Shown: positions 13,846 to 25,152 of the stretch, one piece after another
Numbering within the stretch: the first letter of the stretch is position 1
Layout: each line of letters starts with the position of its first letter
Origin: Diphasiastrum complanatum
Lineage: Eukaryota > Streptophyta > Lycopodiopsida > Lycopodiales > Lycopodiaceae
Direction: 5' to 3'
Length of the DNA: 64,000 bases
Assembly (NCBI GenBank): GCA_029204225.1
Contig: CM055093.1
Location: 1,423,877 to 1,487,876, forward strand
Program-made: the position numbers and the translations under genes
Notes under the pieces: generated by a model
Database searches by the model: none
Told to the model about the DNA's origin: nothing
Seen by the model: only the letters and a program-made list of their open reading frames with translations

Positions 13846-15534
13846 CTATGAAGATTTAAGCATTGATCTTGATATAACTCCCCGATTAGATCTATGCTTG
13901 ATGAAAGAACTTTTGCTCAAAGGCTTGGTGAGTAGATCGGCAATACAAGAGGACGAGTTGACATGCTCCAAATAGATTTCTCCTCCAATAAGCTTTTCTC
14001 TCACAAAATGGTGTGCCACTTCTATGTGCTTGCTTCTTGCATGAAATATGGGATTATTGGCAAGAGCTTGGGCCGAGATGTTATCACACTTGATCATTGG
14101 TAGATCATCTTCCTTGATGCACTTTAGCTCCATTAATAACCTCTTGATCCAAAGCACCTCTTTGGAAGTTGTAGTGAGTGCTTTGTACTCGGCCTCACAT
14201 GAAGAGAGAAATATAGTATCTTGCTTTTTGGGAAGCCAAGATATTAGATTGCCTCCAAGAAAGATAGTGTATGCACTAATAGACTTTCGATCCATCTTGT
14301 CACTTGCAAAGTCCGAATCCGAGTAGCCAACAATGGATAGATCTTCACTTTTATAAAGTAGAACATAATCACAAGATGAAGATACATATATTAGAATCCT
14401 CTTGGCCATCTTCCAATGATGGATCTTAGGATCTTGCATAAATTGACTCAATTTGTGCACACAAAAACTTAGATCGGGCCTAGTAATGGTAAGCCAAATC
14501 AAGGAGCCTACAAGACTCCTAAAAAGTGTGATGTCCTCGAAGGATCTTTCATCACCTTTATTAGGATCTTTTACAATTTGCTCCATTGGAGTATCTATGC
14601 TCTTAGAATTTTCCATATGGAATTTTTTCAACATAGAGTGAGCATATCTAGACTGGCATATAAATACATGATCTTCATAAAAATCAATTTCTAGGCCTAG
14701 GATGTAATGTATCTCTCCTACATCTTGCATTTTAAACTCACCTCCAAGTGCTAACTTAGTTTCATCAACTAGCTTGATACAACTTCCACAAAGAATAATG
14801 TCACCAACATAAATTAGAAGAATGACAATATTGCTATCAACAAACTTTAGATACATGGAAGGATCATAGTCATTAAGAGTAAATCCTAGTGAGATAAGAA
14901 AAGAATTAAGTCTTGAATACCATGATCTTGGTGCTTGCTTGAGTCCATAAAGACTTTTGAAGAGCAAACACATTTTGGACTCATCCTTGATGAATCCTTG
15001 AGGTTGTTCCATATAGATCTCCTCCTCAAGATAACCATTTAGAAAAGCATTGGATACATCTAATTGGAAAACCTTCCACTTAAAAAAACAAGCAAGAGAA
15101 ATAAGAATTCTTATTGTCACCATCTTTGCAACGGGTGCAAAGGTCTCCTCATAATCAAGGCCATGGATTTGAGCAAATCCTTTGGCACATAATCTTGCTT
15201 TATACTTGTTGATGGTGCCATCATGATTGAACTTGATCTGAAATACCGACTTGCAACCAATCACATGCTTGTTGGATGGAGGATCCACAAGCTCCCAAGT
15301 ATTGTTCGTGATTAATGCATCATACTCTTGCTTCATGGCATCATACCACTCCTTGGTATTGAGTGCCTCTTGTACATTCTTTGGCTCTTCATGAGAGACA
15401 TAAAAAACATAATTAGTGGAATCAATATCCACTTGTTTGCCTTTGTCAACATATGAGAGCCTCTTAGGCTCGGATCTATCGCTCATGGATATTCTTGGTG
15501 AGAAAATCCGAGGAGAGTCTTCTTCAATTCCCAA
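13846..15534 (-). pseudogene. Copia-1 reverse transcriptase and RNase H
   Basis: About 560 open codons. It begins in the region linking integrase to RT, then has the Copia RT signature ..NTWELVDPP.., FQLDVSNAFLNG and GLKQAPRSWY. The catalytic box, normally YVDD, reads YVGD (14800-14811), so the first catalytic Asp is lost. RNase H follows with GYSDSDFASD, SSCEAEYKAL and the terminal HFVREK and LTKPL motifs. It would copy element RNA into DNA in a virus-like particle if functional. The frame is offset from the upstream integrase frame, with which it overlaps at 15483-15534, implying a small indel in an originally single polyprotein. Confidence 0.9.
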
Positions 15535-16898
15535 CCCATCACTTCATAATTGTCTTCAAAATCAATAATAGGTGATGCATCCATAGACTTCTTGATCTCG
15601 GCCTCTTCAAAAGATGAATGTTGATCTTCATGAAAGACAACATCTCTACTTTCAATAACTTGAGAAGTAGAGAGTACAAAGACTCTATAGGCCTTCTTGG
15701 TGGATGAGTATCCAACCATGATCCCTTTGCATGCACTAGGATCTTCCTTCTTCCTTGTTTCCAAGGGAATATGGGCAAAGCATATGCATCCAAAAACTCT
15801 AAAGTGATCAACCTTAGGCTTCTTCAAATATAAGATTTCATATGGTGACTTTCCTCCAAGAGCTATATGTGGGAGTCTATCGCAAAGATAATTTGCACAA
15901 TTAATGGCTTCTCCCCAAAAATCTTTGGGCAAAGATACCTCAATTCTCATCGATTTTGCACATTCACATAGAGATCTATTCTTTCTCTCGGCCACTCCAT
16001 TTTGAGATGGAGAGTAGGCACAAGAGAACTCTCTTTTGATGCCTTCAAGCTCACAAAAATCATGAAATTTGTTGGAGATATATTCACCTCCTCCATCACA
16101 TCTAAGAGCTTTAATCTTGAATGAGAATTGCTTCTCTACATAAGCTTTGAAAACAAGGAAACGATCAAACACCATAGATTTAGAAGCAAGAAGATATATC
16201 CAAGTGAATCTTGTGAAATCATCAATAAAAGTAACAAAACAAGTGGCTCCTCCCTTGCTTATAGTTGATGAGAAATGCACATCCGAGTGGATTAACTCCA
16301 AAGGATGATTGCTTTTGATAGAAGATCTTGTAAATGGCTTTTTGTGAGATTTAGCAATAGCACAAGCCTCACAAGGCTTGATCTTCTTGGAGAATGACTT
16401 TGGCAAGCCAATAGCTTTGGCCTCTTTGATCATAGAGAGCATGGGTTTGTAGTTGGGATGTCCCAACCTCCTATGCCATAATTCCTCCATAGAGAGCTTG
16501 TTCACAAGAGCAACATTACAAGCATTCACATAATCATTTGGATCTACTTTATAGATGCCTCCAAATCTAGATCCTAATGCAAGTATCTCATCATTCTTCT
16601 TGATAGTGCAAGTATCAACATTGAATTTTACATCAAGGCCATTATCAAGCAATTGGCCAACACTAATGAGATTCTTAGTAAGCTTAGGTACATAAAAGAC
16701 TTTAGAGAGAGAAAGAACTTTAGAGGATGCAAGCTTCAAGGGAATGTTCCCTATGCCTTCAATAGGACATTCAAAATCATTTGCAATGTATATTGATTTC
16801 TTGACTCCATCATAAGGTGCAATAGAAGAGAAAGAGTCCTTGGAGCTACACATATGTGAAGAGGCTCCACTATCAATATACCAACTTGTGGTTCTTCT
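15483..16898 (-). pseudogene. Copia-1 protease, GAG-pre-integrase and integrase
   Basis: The open frame starts with the aspartic protease motif WYIDSGASSHM at about 16860-16895. It continues through the conserved NLISVGQLLDNG stretch, the GAG-pre-integrase zinc motif (LWHRRLGHPN and CEACAIAKSHKKPF) and the integrase core: HSDV, FIDDFTRF, CDGGGEY and NGVAERKNRS, which hold the usual D, D and E. It then passes YEILYLKKPKVDHFRVFGC and ends where a frameshift replaces the path into the RT frame. These enzymes would process the polyprotein and insert cDNA. Confidence 0.9.
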
Positions 16899-17083
16899 TC
16901 AAGGCCAGGAACTATGTCCATCACGTCTTGAAGGATCAAGATGGACTCCATCCTCATTTTCCAAATTGAATAGTTTGAAGTGGACAATCTTTCACCTGGT
17001 TCCAACAAGGATGAACCCATTGAAGACATTTGAAGTAAAGAAAACTCAAATGATGAACAATAAATGTTGCTACACACTCTCAA
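16899..17083 (-). pseudogene. Copia-1 gag N-terminus fused to protease by internal deletion
   Basis: The start of a Copia gag is readable (SNYSIWKMRMESILILQD, the UBN2-type N-terminal motif). After only about 45 residues of gag it jumps, out of frame, to the protease motif. The rest of gag, including the zinc knuckle, is missing. This element could not make particles by itself. The start codon probably lies near 17028-17031 (MSSMGSS). Confidence 0.8.
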
Positions 17084-17769
17084 TAGGATCCAATAATGGA
17101 GTACTATCTCCTCCTATGAAAGATCTTGCAACTATTTGTGAATTGATTCTCACTAGCTACTCAAATCTCTCTAAAACAAGATCTATTTCACATCAAATGG
17201 AGTATGGGCAAAGTTAGGATTAAACACTCTTAGCACATGTGAAGTATACTAAGAAATCAAATTTGACTCAAGTACAATGATATTGCATGAAACAAAATGG
17301 CTAAGATCTCAAAACAGTGCCTAGATCACATATAGATGAGATTGGTGAGCATTCAGCTGTGATTTTGGATCAACCAAGCAATCTCTTGACCAAACCAAAT
17401 GTGTCCACCCAAGTCTAGGTGCCCTACCTAACCCTCTTCAAAAGCTTATAACTTCTGATTGGCTCAACCAAATGGAATGAAACTGATTGCAACAGAAACT
17501 AGCAAAAATAGCTTCAAAACAAGCTATCAAGCAAGATAAATGGATCAAGCATGAGAGAGAACTTCCAAACTGAAATTGGATGCTCCTCACACGTGTCGGA
17601 GCACCTGATTCCGTGCAGTACTAGGTCAGACCCAATCAATGTCCTTTTGATCTCTTTTGATCCAAGATTGAACAAGATAGCTAGGAAAATGGGCCTTGAC
17701 AACTTCTAGCTCAAGATTGATGAAATTTTTTTCACTTAGATGGATCAAAATGCATGGTAAGCTTAGATA

Positions 17770-17782
17770 GGCTCTGATACCA
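17770..17782 (-). other. Copia-1 primer-binding site
   Basis: On the element strand TGGTATCAGAGCC follows the LTR end (..TTCAACA) without a gap. This is the standard plant Copia site for initiator methionine tRNA priming. Confidence 0.9.
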
Positions 17783-18389
17783 TGTTGAATTTCACACGTG
17801 TGGACTGTCCACTACATGTACTTGTGATCTCCTAAGGTGTGTAGATGCACCAAGATCAAGACTAGATTGAGATTCAAGATCTACCTTTGATTCTATGGCA
17901 AAAACACACTACTACGTGCATTCAATCACTTCCAACTCTCACTCACATGTGTGGGAAGTGTTCCAAAAGTAATCTAAGTAAAAATAAGCTGCTCTCCTCG
18001 GGTAGAGAGAGAAAATCATCAATAGCTCTCGGGTAGAGAGAGAAAGCTAGAAATTCAATGACACTCAAAATCCACTCAATCTCAAAATCAATTAGATCCA
18101 AATGAGGAGTACAATGATACTAGTAGATCCACGAGCTACCACTATGCTTAACTATGATTGGAACACACTTTTGCCACCTCTTAATCCTATTGGACCATTG
18201 ATCCATTCACCTCTAAATTCTATTGGACCATTTTCAAGCAAACCTCAAATTCTATTGGCTCTAATTGGCACGAGTTTGTCCTCCTACTCTATTTTGGCTC
18301 AATAGTGGCATCACAAGTGGAAATGGATAATTTGCCATCTATGTCAAATTTGACCCTATCAACATCCTACACCTAAATGCTTGATACTT
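17783..18389 (-). repeat. LTR family 1, 5' LTR of Copia-1, main part
   Basis: Collinear with 13108-13827 but missing about 80 bases in the CCAAT repeat block and diverged near its outer end. The last part is displaced to 19081-19099 by the inserted solo LTR. Confidence 0.85.
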
Positions 18390-19080
18390 TGTGAAAAATT
18401 GCCTACATTGGCAAATCTAGCCATGTAGAATATTGTACATTTTGTCAATATTGTTTGTTGGTTACTTGAATGGCCAAAGTGCCACTTGTACATACACACC
18501 TAAAGTAGGTTACCACGAGTCAAGAGGAGTGGTTGTGTCTATTTGGTAGTGATTCCTACTTTGTAGGATCTAGACCATGATTTATGATGAGATTTGTACC
18601 TACCATGCACCTACCAAGCATGACTCTTGGATCTAGACTACGGTTTTCACATTAGGGCAAGAAAGGGGAGTCTACTTCCTTATTACATGCTGGATTTTCA
18701 CCTAACTTTGCAAAGGAAGTGTGTTTTACTATGTATTTCCATTCTCCATAGTGTGAAGATAGAAACTTTTTGGAGCCTCAAGGAGAAACTCGAGTTTCCT
18801 CTCATTGTATGGTGATTACTCTATTTTTCCAATGAAACCCAGCTTTGGCACTTTGTAAACACTGTCTACAGGCCGTACTACAGCCTTATTTCCACACGTG
18901 TGGAGTTGGATTAGACTATTTGATCAATGCTTTGATTGTCTCTACTTGTTTCCTATCAAGCTGCTAAACTAGATCTTGTTTTCTGATGACTAGTTTCTGA
19001 TAGATTGTTTAACAAGCATACAATCACCTTGTGGATCATTCAAAGATCCATTTATGGTCCTTAGTACTGTACTTTTCACA
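18390..19080 (+). mobile_element. Solo LTR of family 3 inserted in the Copia-1 5' LTR
   Basis: The 691-bp unit starts TGTGAAAAATTGCC and ends TACTTTTCACA, flanked by the five-base duplication TACTT (18385-18389 and 19081-19085). Its reverse complement matches 38999-39683, the 3' LTR of Copia-3, including a GGCCGTACTACAGCC-like inverted motif. No internal region remains, so it is a recombination product. Confidence 0.9.
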
Positions 19081-19290
19081 TACTTTACAATTCTCCACAC
19101 GTGGGAACATCCTCCACACATGTGAGATTCACTCACAAACTTCTATCATAAAAAATACCAAGCTAGATTTTTGCCAATTTCTCACATCAAGTACATAGTA
19201 GCTGTGATATGCATAACATCTTTTGGACACTCCAGACGCTGCTGCAATATATTATTTTTCACTCTTATCACATTTGAGCTCAAGGGAGAG

Positions 19291-20502
19291 AGTTAGAAAT
19301 CAGCTTGTGATCTGATTCATTAGTATAAGCTCTAAATGTGATGATATAATTAGTGTACAATTTATTTGGTTTACTGTATATGGTTGTGATTGGGACGTGA
19401 CCCGTTAGGATATATTGATCGGGCACTGATCCCGTAGATGGCTACTTGGGTTAGTCGGGTAGCCACACATAGGAAGAAATTAGCCTGTATAGTGATTTTG
19501 AGCTCATTATGCTATACTCAGGGGTGTGAAGAATTGAAAAAGATTATCTATGTTAGATATAGGGGTCTTATGTTTTTTACATCAAGCATCTAGGTGTAGG
19601 ATGTTGATAGGAATAAATTTGGCATAGATGGCAAATTATGCATTTCCACTTGTAATGCCACTATTGAGCCAAAATAGAGTAAGAGGCTAAACACGTGCCA
19701 ATTAGAGTGTAGACAAGTGTAAAGTTTTTGTTTGATGAATTCCAAGAGGTCCAATAGGATTTAGAGGTGGAACCTTGTGAGGTCGGGAAATTGAGGTGTG
19801 CTTGAATATAGTCCAATAGAATTAAGAGGTGCATGGAACAATGATCCAATAGGATCAAGAGGTGACAAAATATGGTCCAATCATAGTTAAGCATGGTGGT
19901 AGCTCGTGGACCTACTAGTATCATTGTACTCCTCATTTTGAATCTAATTGATTTGGTGATTTCATGGATTTTGTGAGTTATTGGATTTCTAGCTTTCTCT
20001 CTCTACCCGAGAGCTCATGATGCATTTTCTCTCTCTACCTGAGGAGAGCGGCTTGTTTTTACTTAGATTATTTTTTGAATACTTCCCACACGTGTGACTA
20101 ACAGTTGGAAGTGATTAAATGCATGTAGTAGTGTGTTTTTGCCATAGGATCTAAGATTGATCTTGAATCTCAATCTAGTCTTGATCTTGGTGCATCTACA
20201 CACCTTAGGAGATCACAAGTACATGTAGTGGACAGTCCACACGTGTGAAATTCAACAAGGGGCATGTCCTGGGTTTGTCAGTATATGTGGCCATATTGGG
20301 CCTAACTCTAGTTTGGCAGGTGGTAGGCTAGTTTAGTGACACCTGTTGAGTCCATGCAGTTTGGGGCTTTGTTATATGTACAGTGTTTCTTCATAATAGA
20401 CTTAACTTTTGTTGTGCCATCTTAGAGAGCTTGTGAGGAGTGGCTATGGTGATTGTGTGATGTGATCTACATACTGCACTAGATCCTAACAGAATTTCAA
20501 CT
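19291..20502 (+). mobile_element. LTR family 2 copy, split by a family-1 solo LTR
   Basis: The parts 19291-19524 and 20258-20502 together form about 480 bases. They match, in reverse, 20961-21390 and 55884-56350, which show the uninterrupted sequence across the insertion point. A purine tract (CAAGGGAGAG, 19281-19290) precedes it, as expected before a 3' LTR. The terminal TG/CA bases are degraded, so its edges are approximate. Confidence 0.8.
19525..20257 (+). mobile_element. Solo LTR of family 1, perfect 5-bp target duplication
   Basis: 733 bases from TGTGAAGAATTG to GAAATTCAACA, the same family as the Copia-1 LTRs but in the opposite orientation. It is flanked by AGGGG at 19520-19524 and 20258-20262. 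The empty site is visible in the family-2 copy near 21160-21170 and in the one near 56115. It keeps four CCAAT boxes in the U3 repeat block. Confidence 0.95.
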
Positions 20503-20537
20503 ATTTATGATATGGCCGGAAGAATATTCCAAGCTAC

Positions 20538-20944
20538 ATGTACAAATCCTCATTTCTGCCATATATACGTCAGAATCACATATTTCAGATGCGTTTCTCT
20601 CTGCTCTGTGACATCGCTCTATCCGCTGGCTCTGAGCTTTCTTTCTGCAACGCCGTTGTGTTGTGGTGTGTAAGATGTAGTTCTTCTGTGAATGATTCCA
20701 CGATCATTGCAAAAATCAGTTAATCGCTTGAGATATATTCTTCACCTTGATCTGTTCTGATCTACTTCACCTTATTTCCAGTGCATCTTTCTACCCAATT
20801 CACATACTTTGTGAACTTGTCAAATGCTTCTAATTTATTGTGAATAAAGTAGACTCTAGAAAACTTATTGTAATCATCAATAAAGGTAATATAATATTTC
20901 GAGCCTCCTACAAAGATCATGTTGAAAGGTCCACAAATGTCCAT
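20538..20944 (-). pseudogene. Decayed Copia integrase core fragment
   Basis: Minus-strand reading gives MDICGPF, YYITFIDDYNKFSRVYF, then RTDQGEEY and, after a frameshift, TPQHNGVAERK, the successive integrase core motifs. Stops and at least one frameshift are present. Zinc-binding and RT parts are absent. It abuts the family-2 LTR at 20961, so deletion or rearrangement has joined the two. Confidence 0.8.
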
Positions 20945-20960
20945 AATATACCATCAACAA

Positions 20961-21390
20961 TCACATCACACAATCACCATAGCCACTCCTCACAAGCTCT
21001 CAAAGATGGCACAACAAAAGTTAAGTCTATTATGAAGAAACATTGTATATTTCAAAGCCCCAAATTGCATGGGCTCAACAGGTGTCACTAAACTGGCCTA
21101 CCACCTACCAAACTAGAGTTAGGCCCAATATGGCCACATATATTGACAAACCCAGGACATGCCCCTGAGTATAGCATAATGAGCTCAAAATCACTATACA
21201 GGCTAATTTCTTCCTATGTGTGGCTACCAGGCTAACCCAAGTAGCCGTCTACAGGATCAGTGCCCGATCAATATATCCTAACGGGTCATGTCCCGACTAC
21301 AACCATATACTATAAACCAAATAAATTGTACACTAATTACATCATCACATTTAGAGCTTATACTAATGAATCAGATCACAAGCTGATTTC
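20961..21390 (-). repeat. LTR family 2, second copy (minus orientation)
   Basis: Collinear in reverse with 19291-20502 minus the solo LTR insert. It shows the intact target sequence CATGCCCCTGAGTATAGC across the insertion point. The outer end diverges after ATTTCTAG. Confidence 0.8.
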
Positions 21391-21394
21391 TAGC

Positions 21395-22170
21395 TTAAAT
21401 TTCATCACCTTTGGTCCTATCCATGGGTGGGGTATTTCTTACTCTGTCTTTAAATCCAGACTCAGGATCTTCATCTTCAACTTCAAAATCATAACCCAGC
21501 ATGTCATCCACCCAATAGAGTGTAGCAACTAGCATCTCTTGGATTCCTTGGGTAGGGTCTTGACATCCATTCTCACTATTGTGTATCAATGTACTCATGA
21601 TCATTGTGTTCTTGTGGTCTTGGAATAGATCATGTATCTCATATGATTCCTCCTGTCTCTGTTGAAGGTCGTTGAATCTAGATTTGTGGGCCTAGATCTA
21701 GCAAAGTGATTTGTAGGGGTGGTCCATACGGGTTCTTCTATCTCCTCCCATTTTGAGCCACCATTTTTGTTGCCCTCATCTGGAGGTACAACTTCAATTG
21801 GCTGATTGCTAAATATTGCTGGTATTGTCTCCTCAAACTTAGTGGACTTCCCAAGACTCACCTGCCAATCACTCTCTTCCATCCACTCTTCTCTAGGGGG
21901 GTCTGTTTGTAAATCACTTTGGGTTATCTTCAGTACGCTTGCCCTAGCCTCTCTGAGTGTGCTTTCTGATTTTAGGGTTTAGATTTAATGTTATATTCTT
22001 TGTGAAATAGTGTGAGACTGAGAGCTCTTGAGGTTTGAATGAAGATCATAACCAGCTCCACCATCAAAGATGTAGAGCTACCACTTTTTCTCACTGATTG
22101 ATCCAGTATGGCTATCTTGTTGCTGCTCCCTATTGAGCCATAAAGGATAATCCATCGCTGTCTAATACAT
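21395..22170 (-). pseudogene. Unidentified coding-like relic
   Basis: Minus-strand frames of 93 codons (21601-21882) and 69 codons (21395-21604) overlap end to start with a frame change, and further interrupted reading continues upstream to about 22160. The composition is protein-like (Glu/Asp/Trp/Pro-rich, few low-complexity runs). I do not recognise any domain. It could be the body of a decayed retroelement associated with the neighbouring LTR, or a captured gene. Confidence 0.3.
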
Positions 22171-22703
22171 GTAAACTAAGATATCAACTAGAGAAAGCTA
22201 GTGAAGCGTGCTCAGTACGATGGCAATTCTATTGAAAATTGGAACTCAAAATGAACTTTGATGAGTGCTTTCGCTTCATTTTATTTTCGTCTAGATTTCG
22301 TCTCATTTCGTTTTGTTGTGTTACAGAGCCTGATTGATCCAACACAAATTATTCTCGAACAAAAATAATTCGTTTCACGAAATTGTTTGTGAATCGTTCG
22401 AGATTTATTTTTATCTGTCTATCACCAGAGTTTTAGCTTAAATTTGCATTTTTTGAGTCGCATTTTTTCGCATCATCACCCAAAACCATGTGCCGTAACA
22501 ACTTGACTATCATAAAAATCTAAGAGCCAATATGCATTTTAGAACTACTTGGGTCCTCTCTTATTTTGGCCCATTGGTATTTAGATCTATTTCTACTTCT
22601 TGCACCTTTGGCTTACTAGTACAGTGCACCTTCTAAGGGTGTTTGACGTTATTCCACTGACAAATCTAGTTCTTATGCCGACTTAGCCATGCTTTTATTC
22701 CCG

Positions 22704-23103
22704 TCACTGTAAGATCTGTTGGGGAGGCGCTGGGCTTTGTTTTTGCTCATTGGTTGGTCTGCAACTTGTTGACCTTCTGATATTGGCATTCCCAGTGAAT
22801 TTGAATTCAAAATTCCTTCCTGATTGTTCGTCAATATTCCTTGATGTAGTTCGACAGCATGATTTCTTCATGCAATATTCGTTGGGCACTTTTGGCATTT
22901 GTAATAAGATCAAAGGTTAAACTTTTTTCATACCAACTCGGTGAGGACAAACTACCTTTCCTTGCTAGCTCAGTTGATAGAATTTCTATACTCTCTCTTA
23001 TTTTTGAATGTGTTGTTAGTGGAGCAATGGGAAAATCCTCTTTCTGAGTTTTGATTCCTCCATATTCGAATTGAATGATATAGTCTCCCCATAGCTCACA
23101 CAA
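22704..23103 (-). pseudogene. Unidentified coding-like relic, 90-codon frame plus continuation
   Basis: A frame at 22831-23103 (begins CELWGDYIIQFEYGG) and a frame-shifted continuation at 22704-22913 read like one protein cut by a frameshift. No domain is recognised and no membrane segment is seen. It has the same orientation as the relic at 21.4-22.2 kb, so both may belong to one decayed element. Confidence 0.3.
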
Positions 23104-23159
23104 ACATCCTATAATCCTTTAGACGAATCTTTACTAGAATCAACCATTAGAAGAATCTT

Positions 23160-24091
23160 CACCAAAATCTTCTAACATGCCCCCACTGCAATTTTGGTGA
23201 CAGTCCCTTGGCACCTACGTATATCTTTGGCATTGGCGTGCATGGATGTGAAACCAAGGCAAAAGAGGGGGAAAAAGAGGTATAGACAAGAAGGTGAAAA
23301 GATTCGTCAAAAAACTTGGGAAAATTTTTTGGCAACAAAGTTGAGCTGTAGTGGGGAGAAATAGAGAAGGTATATGTATAGAGAAATAAGAGAAAAGAAA
23401 ATAAAAGAAAATTAGAAAGAGAAAATGAGGTAATGGTGAAAATAAGAAAATAAAATTGAGGGGAAAAAAGAAAAAGAAATTAAAAGAAAATAAGAAAGAG
23501 AAAATGAGATAATGGTGAAAAACAATAAAAATAAAATGGAGTCCTAGGACACTTTTTCCAGTTGTTGGCCCTTCGCATCTTTGGCATTGTGGTTCTTTCG
23601 ATGGGCTTCTGTAACTATACAGACGAAATGGGATCACAATTGATTGCACGTTGTGGACTGCAAGCGGCTTGGGCCGAATGCCAGGTTCATATTTTCAAGG
23701 AAGCTTGTTGTGTACCATCTTTCCAATCTTGCTATATTAACAAAGGACGTTGAGGATAAGCGATGGTAGGTCCAGTACGAGAGAATCTAATCCACGATGA
23801 CCGTCATTTTGATGGCTTTAATTGGGTCGAAACAATACTTTCCTAAACACATATCCCACATGGTATCCACCTTGGCAGCGGTCAGTAAGGTCTCTACATG
23901 GTAATAGGCTTATAGTACAATAGGAACTGGAGAGTTAGCCACGTTGGTCAGCAAAAAGTGGTTGAGCACTCTTTTAAATTCAATGGCCATGCTCCAACCC
24001 TTTTTTTACTTTATGATTGGCCAATTGTAGGCCTCGATGCTTGGAGTTTGCAAAGTTGGGCAGCGGATGGTACGTTGGATCTGCCCGTAGA
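23160..24091. other. Intergenic or unrecognised repeat DNA
   Basis: A purine-rich block (23270-23540, many GAAAA/GAGAAA runs) is followed by AT-rich sequence. No gene, LTR end or RNA gene could be supported. Confidence 0.4.
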
Positions 24092-24442
24092 GTTGGATTA
24101 TTCTCCTTCTTACTTATCGACTAATTAGTTTTAATTCTCATCCATTGTTTATCCAGTTCTGCGGATTTTTCTGTGTCTTTACACAGTCTACAGATTTACA
24201 AGTGTTTTTACACAGTCTACAAAAACACATGGAGTTTGACAACGGTGTTGTATTTTCTCTCTCTACAATCCAAACACACTGTCGCTTGTCAGGAATTATG
24301 TGTAAATATGTAGTGTCGTCTTTTTCGCATTTTTTGCCTGTCAAAGAATTACGAGTAAAAATGCAGAGTCGCATTTTTCAAAGTGCCTCAAATATTAAGG
24401 AAATTACTCTTGCAAAGTGTGGGGCTACCCTAAATGAGATTT
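24092..24442 (+). repeat. Inverted dispersed repeat R, copy 1
   Basis: Matches 42417-42745 in reverse complement with many substitutions and small indels. It starts GTTGGATTATTCTCC and includes two TTTACACAGTCTAC-type repeats. Copy 2 ends directly at the start codon of the small gene in element copy B. It may be a short DNA transposon or an element end; no coding potential. Confidence 0.6.
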
Positions 24443-24479
24443 AAGGACATTGTCGGGTTTTTCGCAAAAAACCGACACT

Positions 24480-24640
24480 GTCGGTTGTAACAATTTTAGT
24501 TCGTTTTTGCAAAGTGACAGTTTTAGTTCATTTATGCAAAGTGACTGTTTACGGCCAATTTTCACCACTTATCAGCAATCAATTTCTGAGAAGGAACTGG
24601 ATGAATGCCAACGGACTGGCAATCGCATTTGACGACCTAA
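24480..24640 (+). repeat. Direct repeat shared with 28505-28640
   Basis: About 140 bases, from GACAGTTTTAGTTCATTTATGCA through GAATGCCAACGGAC, recur at 28505-28640 at the point where the Copia-4 RNase H frame breaks off. A 30-base sub-unit is itself duplicated here (near 24495 and 24520). The two copies bracket the Copia-4 body. Confidence 0.65.
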
Positions 24641-25152
24641 TTACTTAGTATAATTGTAGCTTTTCATGACTAATTATTTGTCTGATAACTCAATGCATTA
24701 TTGTTTGGCTACGTAATCATTGTAGTACTGATGATTTCAAAGTTACTATAAGATCGAACGTGATTTCTATCACTATTGTTTTGTTCGAAATTGATAGGCG
24801 TAGTCATGCATGAAGAAAGAGGAAGATAGTCTATTCCGTTGTGCACGATAAGTTTTCTTTCTTGTCATTTGAATTCTTTTTATTCAGCCTACAAATTTTT
24901 TTTATTTGAATCTTATTTGACCTATCTTTCACATACCTCTTTTCGACATGGTATCAGCATTGATTCTTTTTCAGGGTCTAATACTATTTTGATATCAGAG
25001 CAAAAGCTCTAATACTTAATATCTTTCGTGATATCAAATTGATATCATATTCTTCAGTTTCTTTCATCGTTTCAGCACCATAGAATTGATTTCTTGTTGT
25101 TGACATTACTACATCTTAGCGTCATTGATACAATCAACAGACTAAGTTCCAG

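Noticed and set aside
23215..23649. 144-codon minus-strand frame rich in Phe, Leu and Ser
   Set aside because: It is the complement of a purine-rich low-complexity block and looks like a chance hydrophobic frame.
23770..23815. Resemblance to the 3' region of large-subunit rRNA (CCAGTACGAGAG)
   Set aside because: Only about 12 bases match; the flanks do not resemble rRNA.
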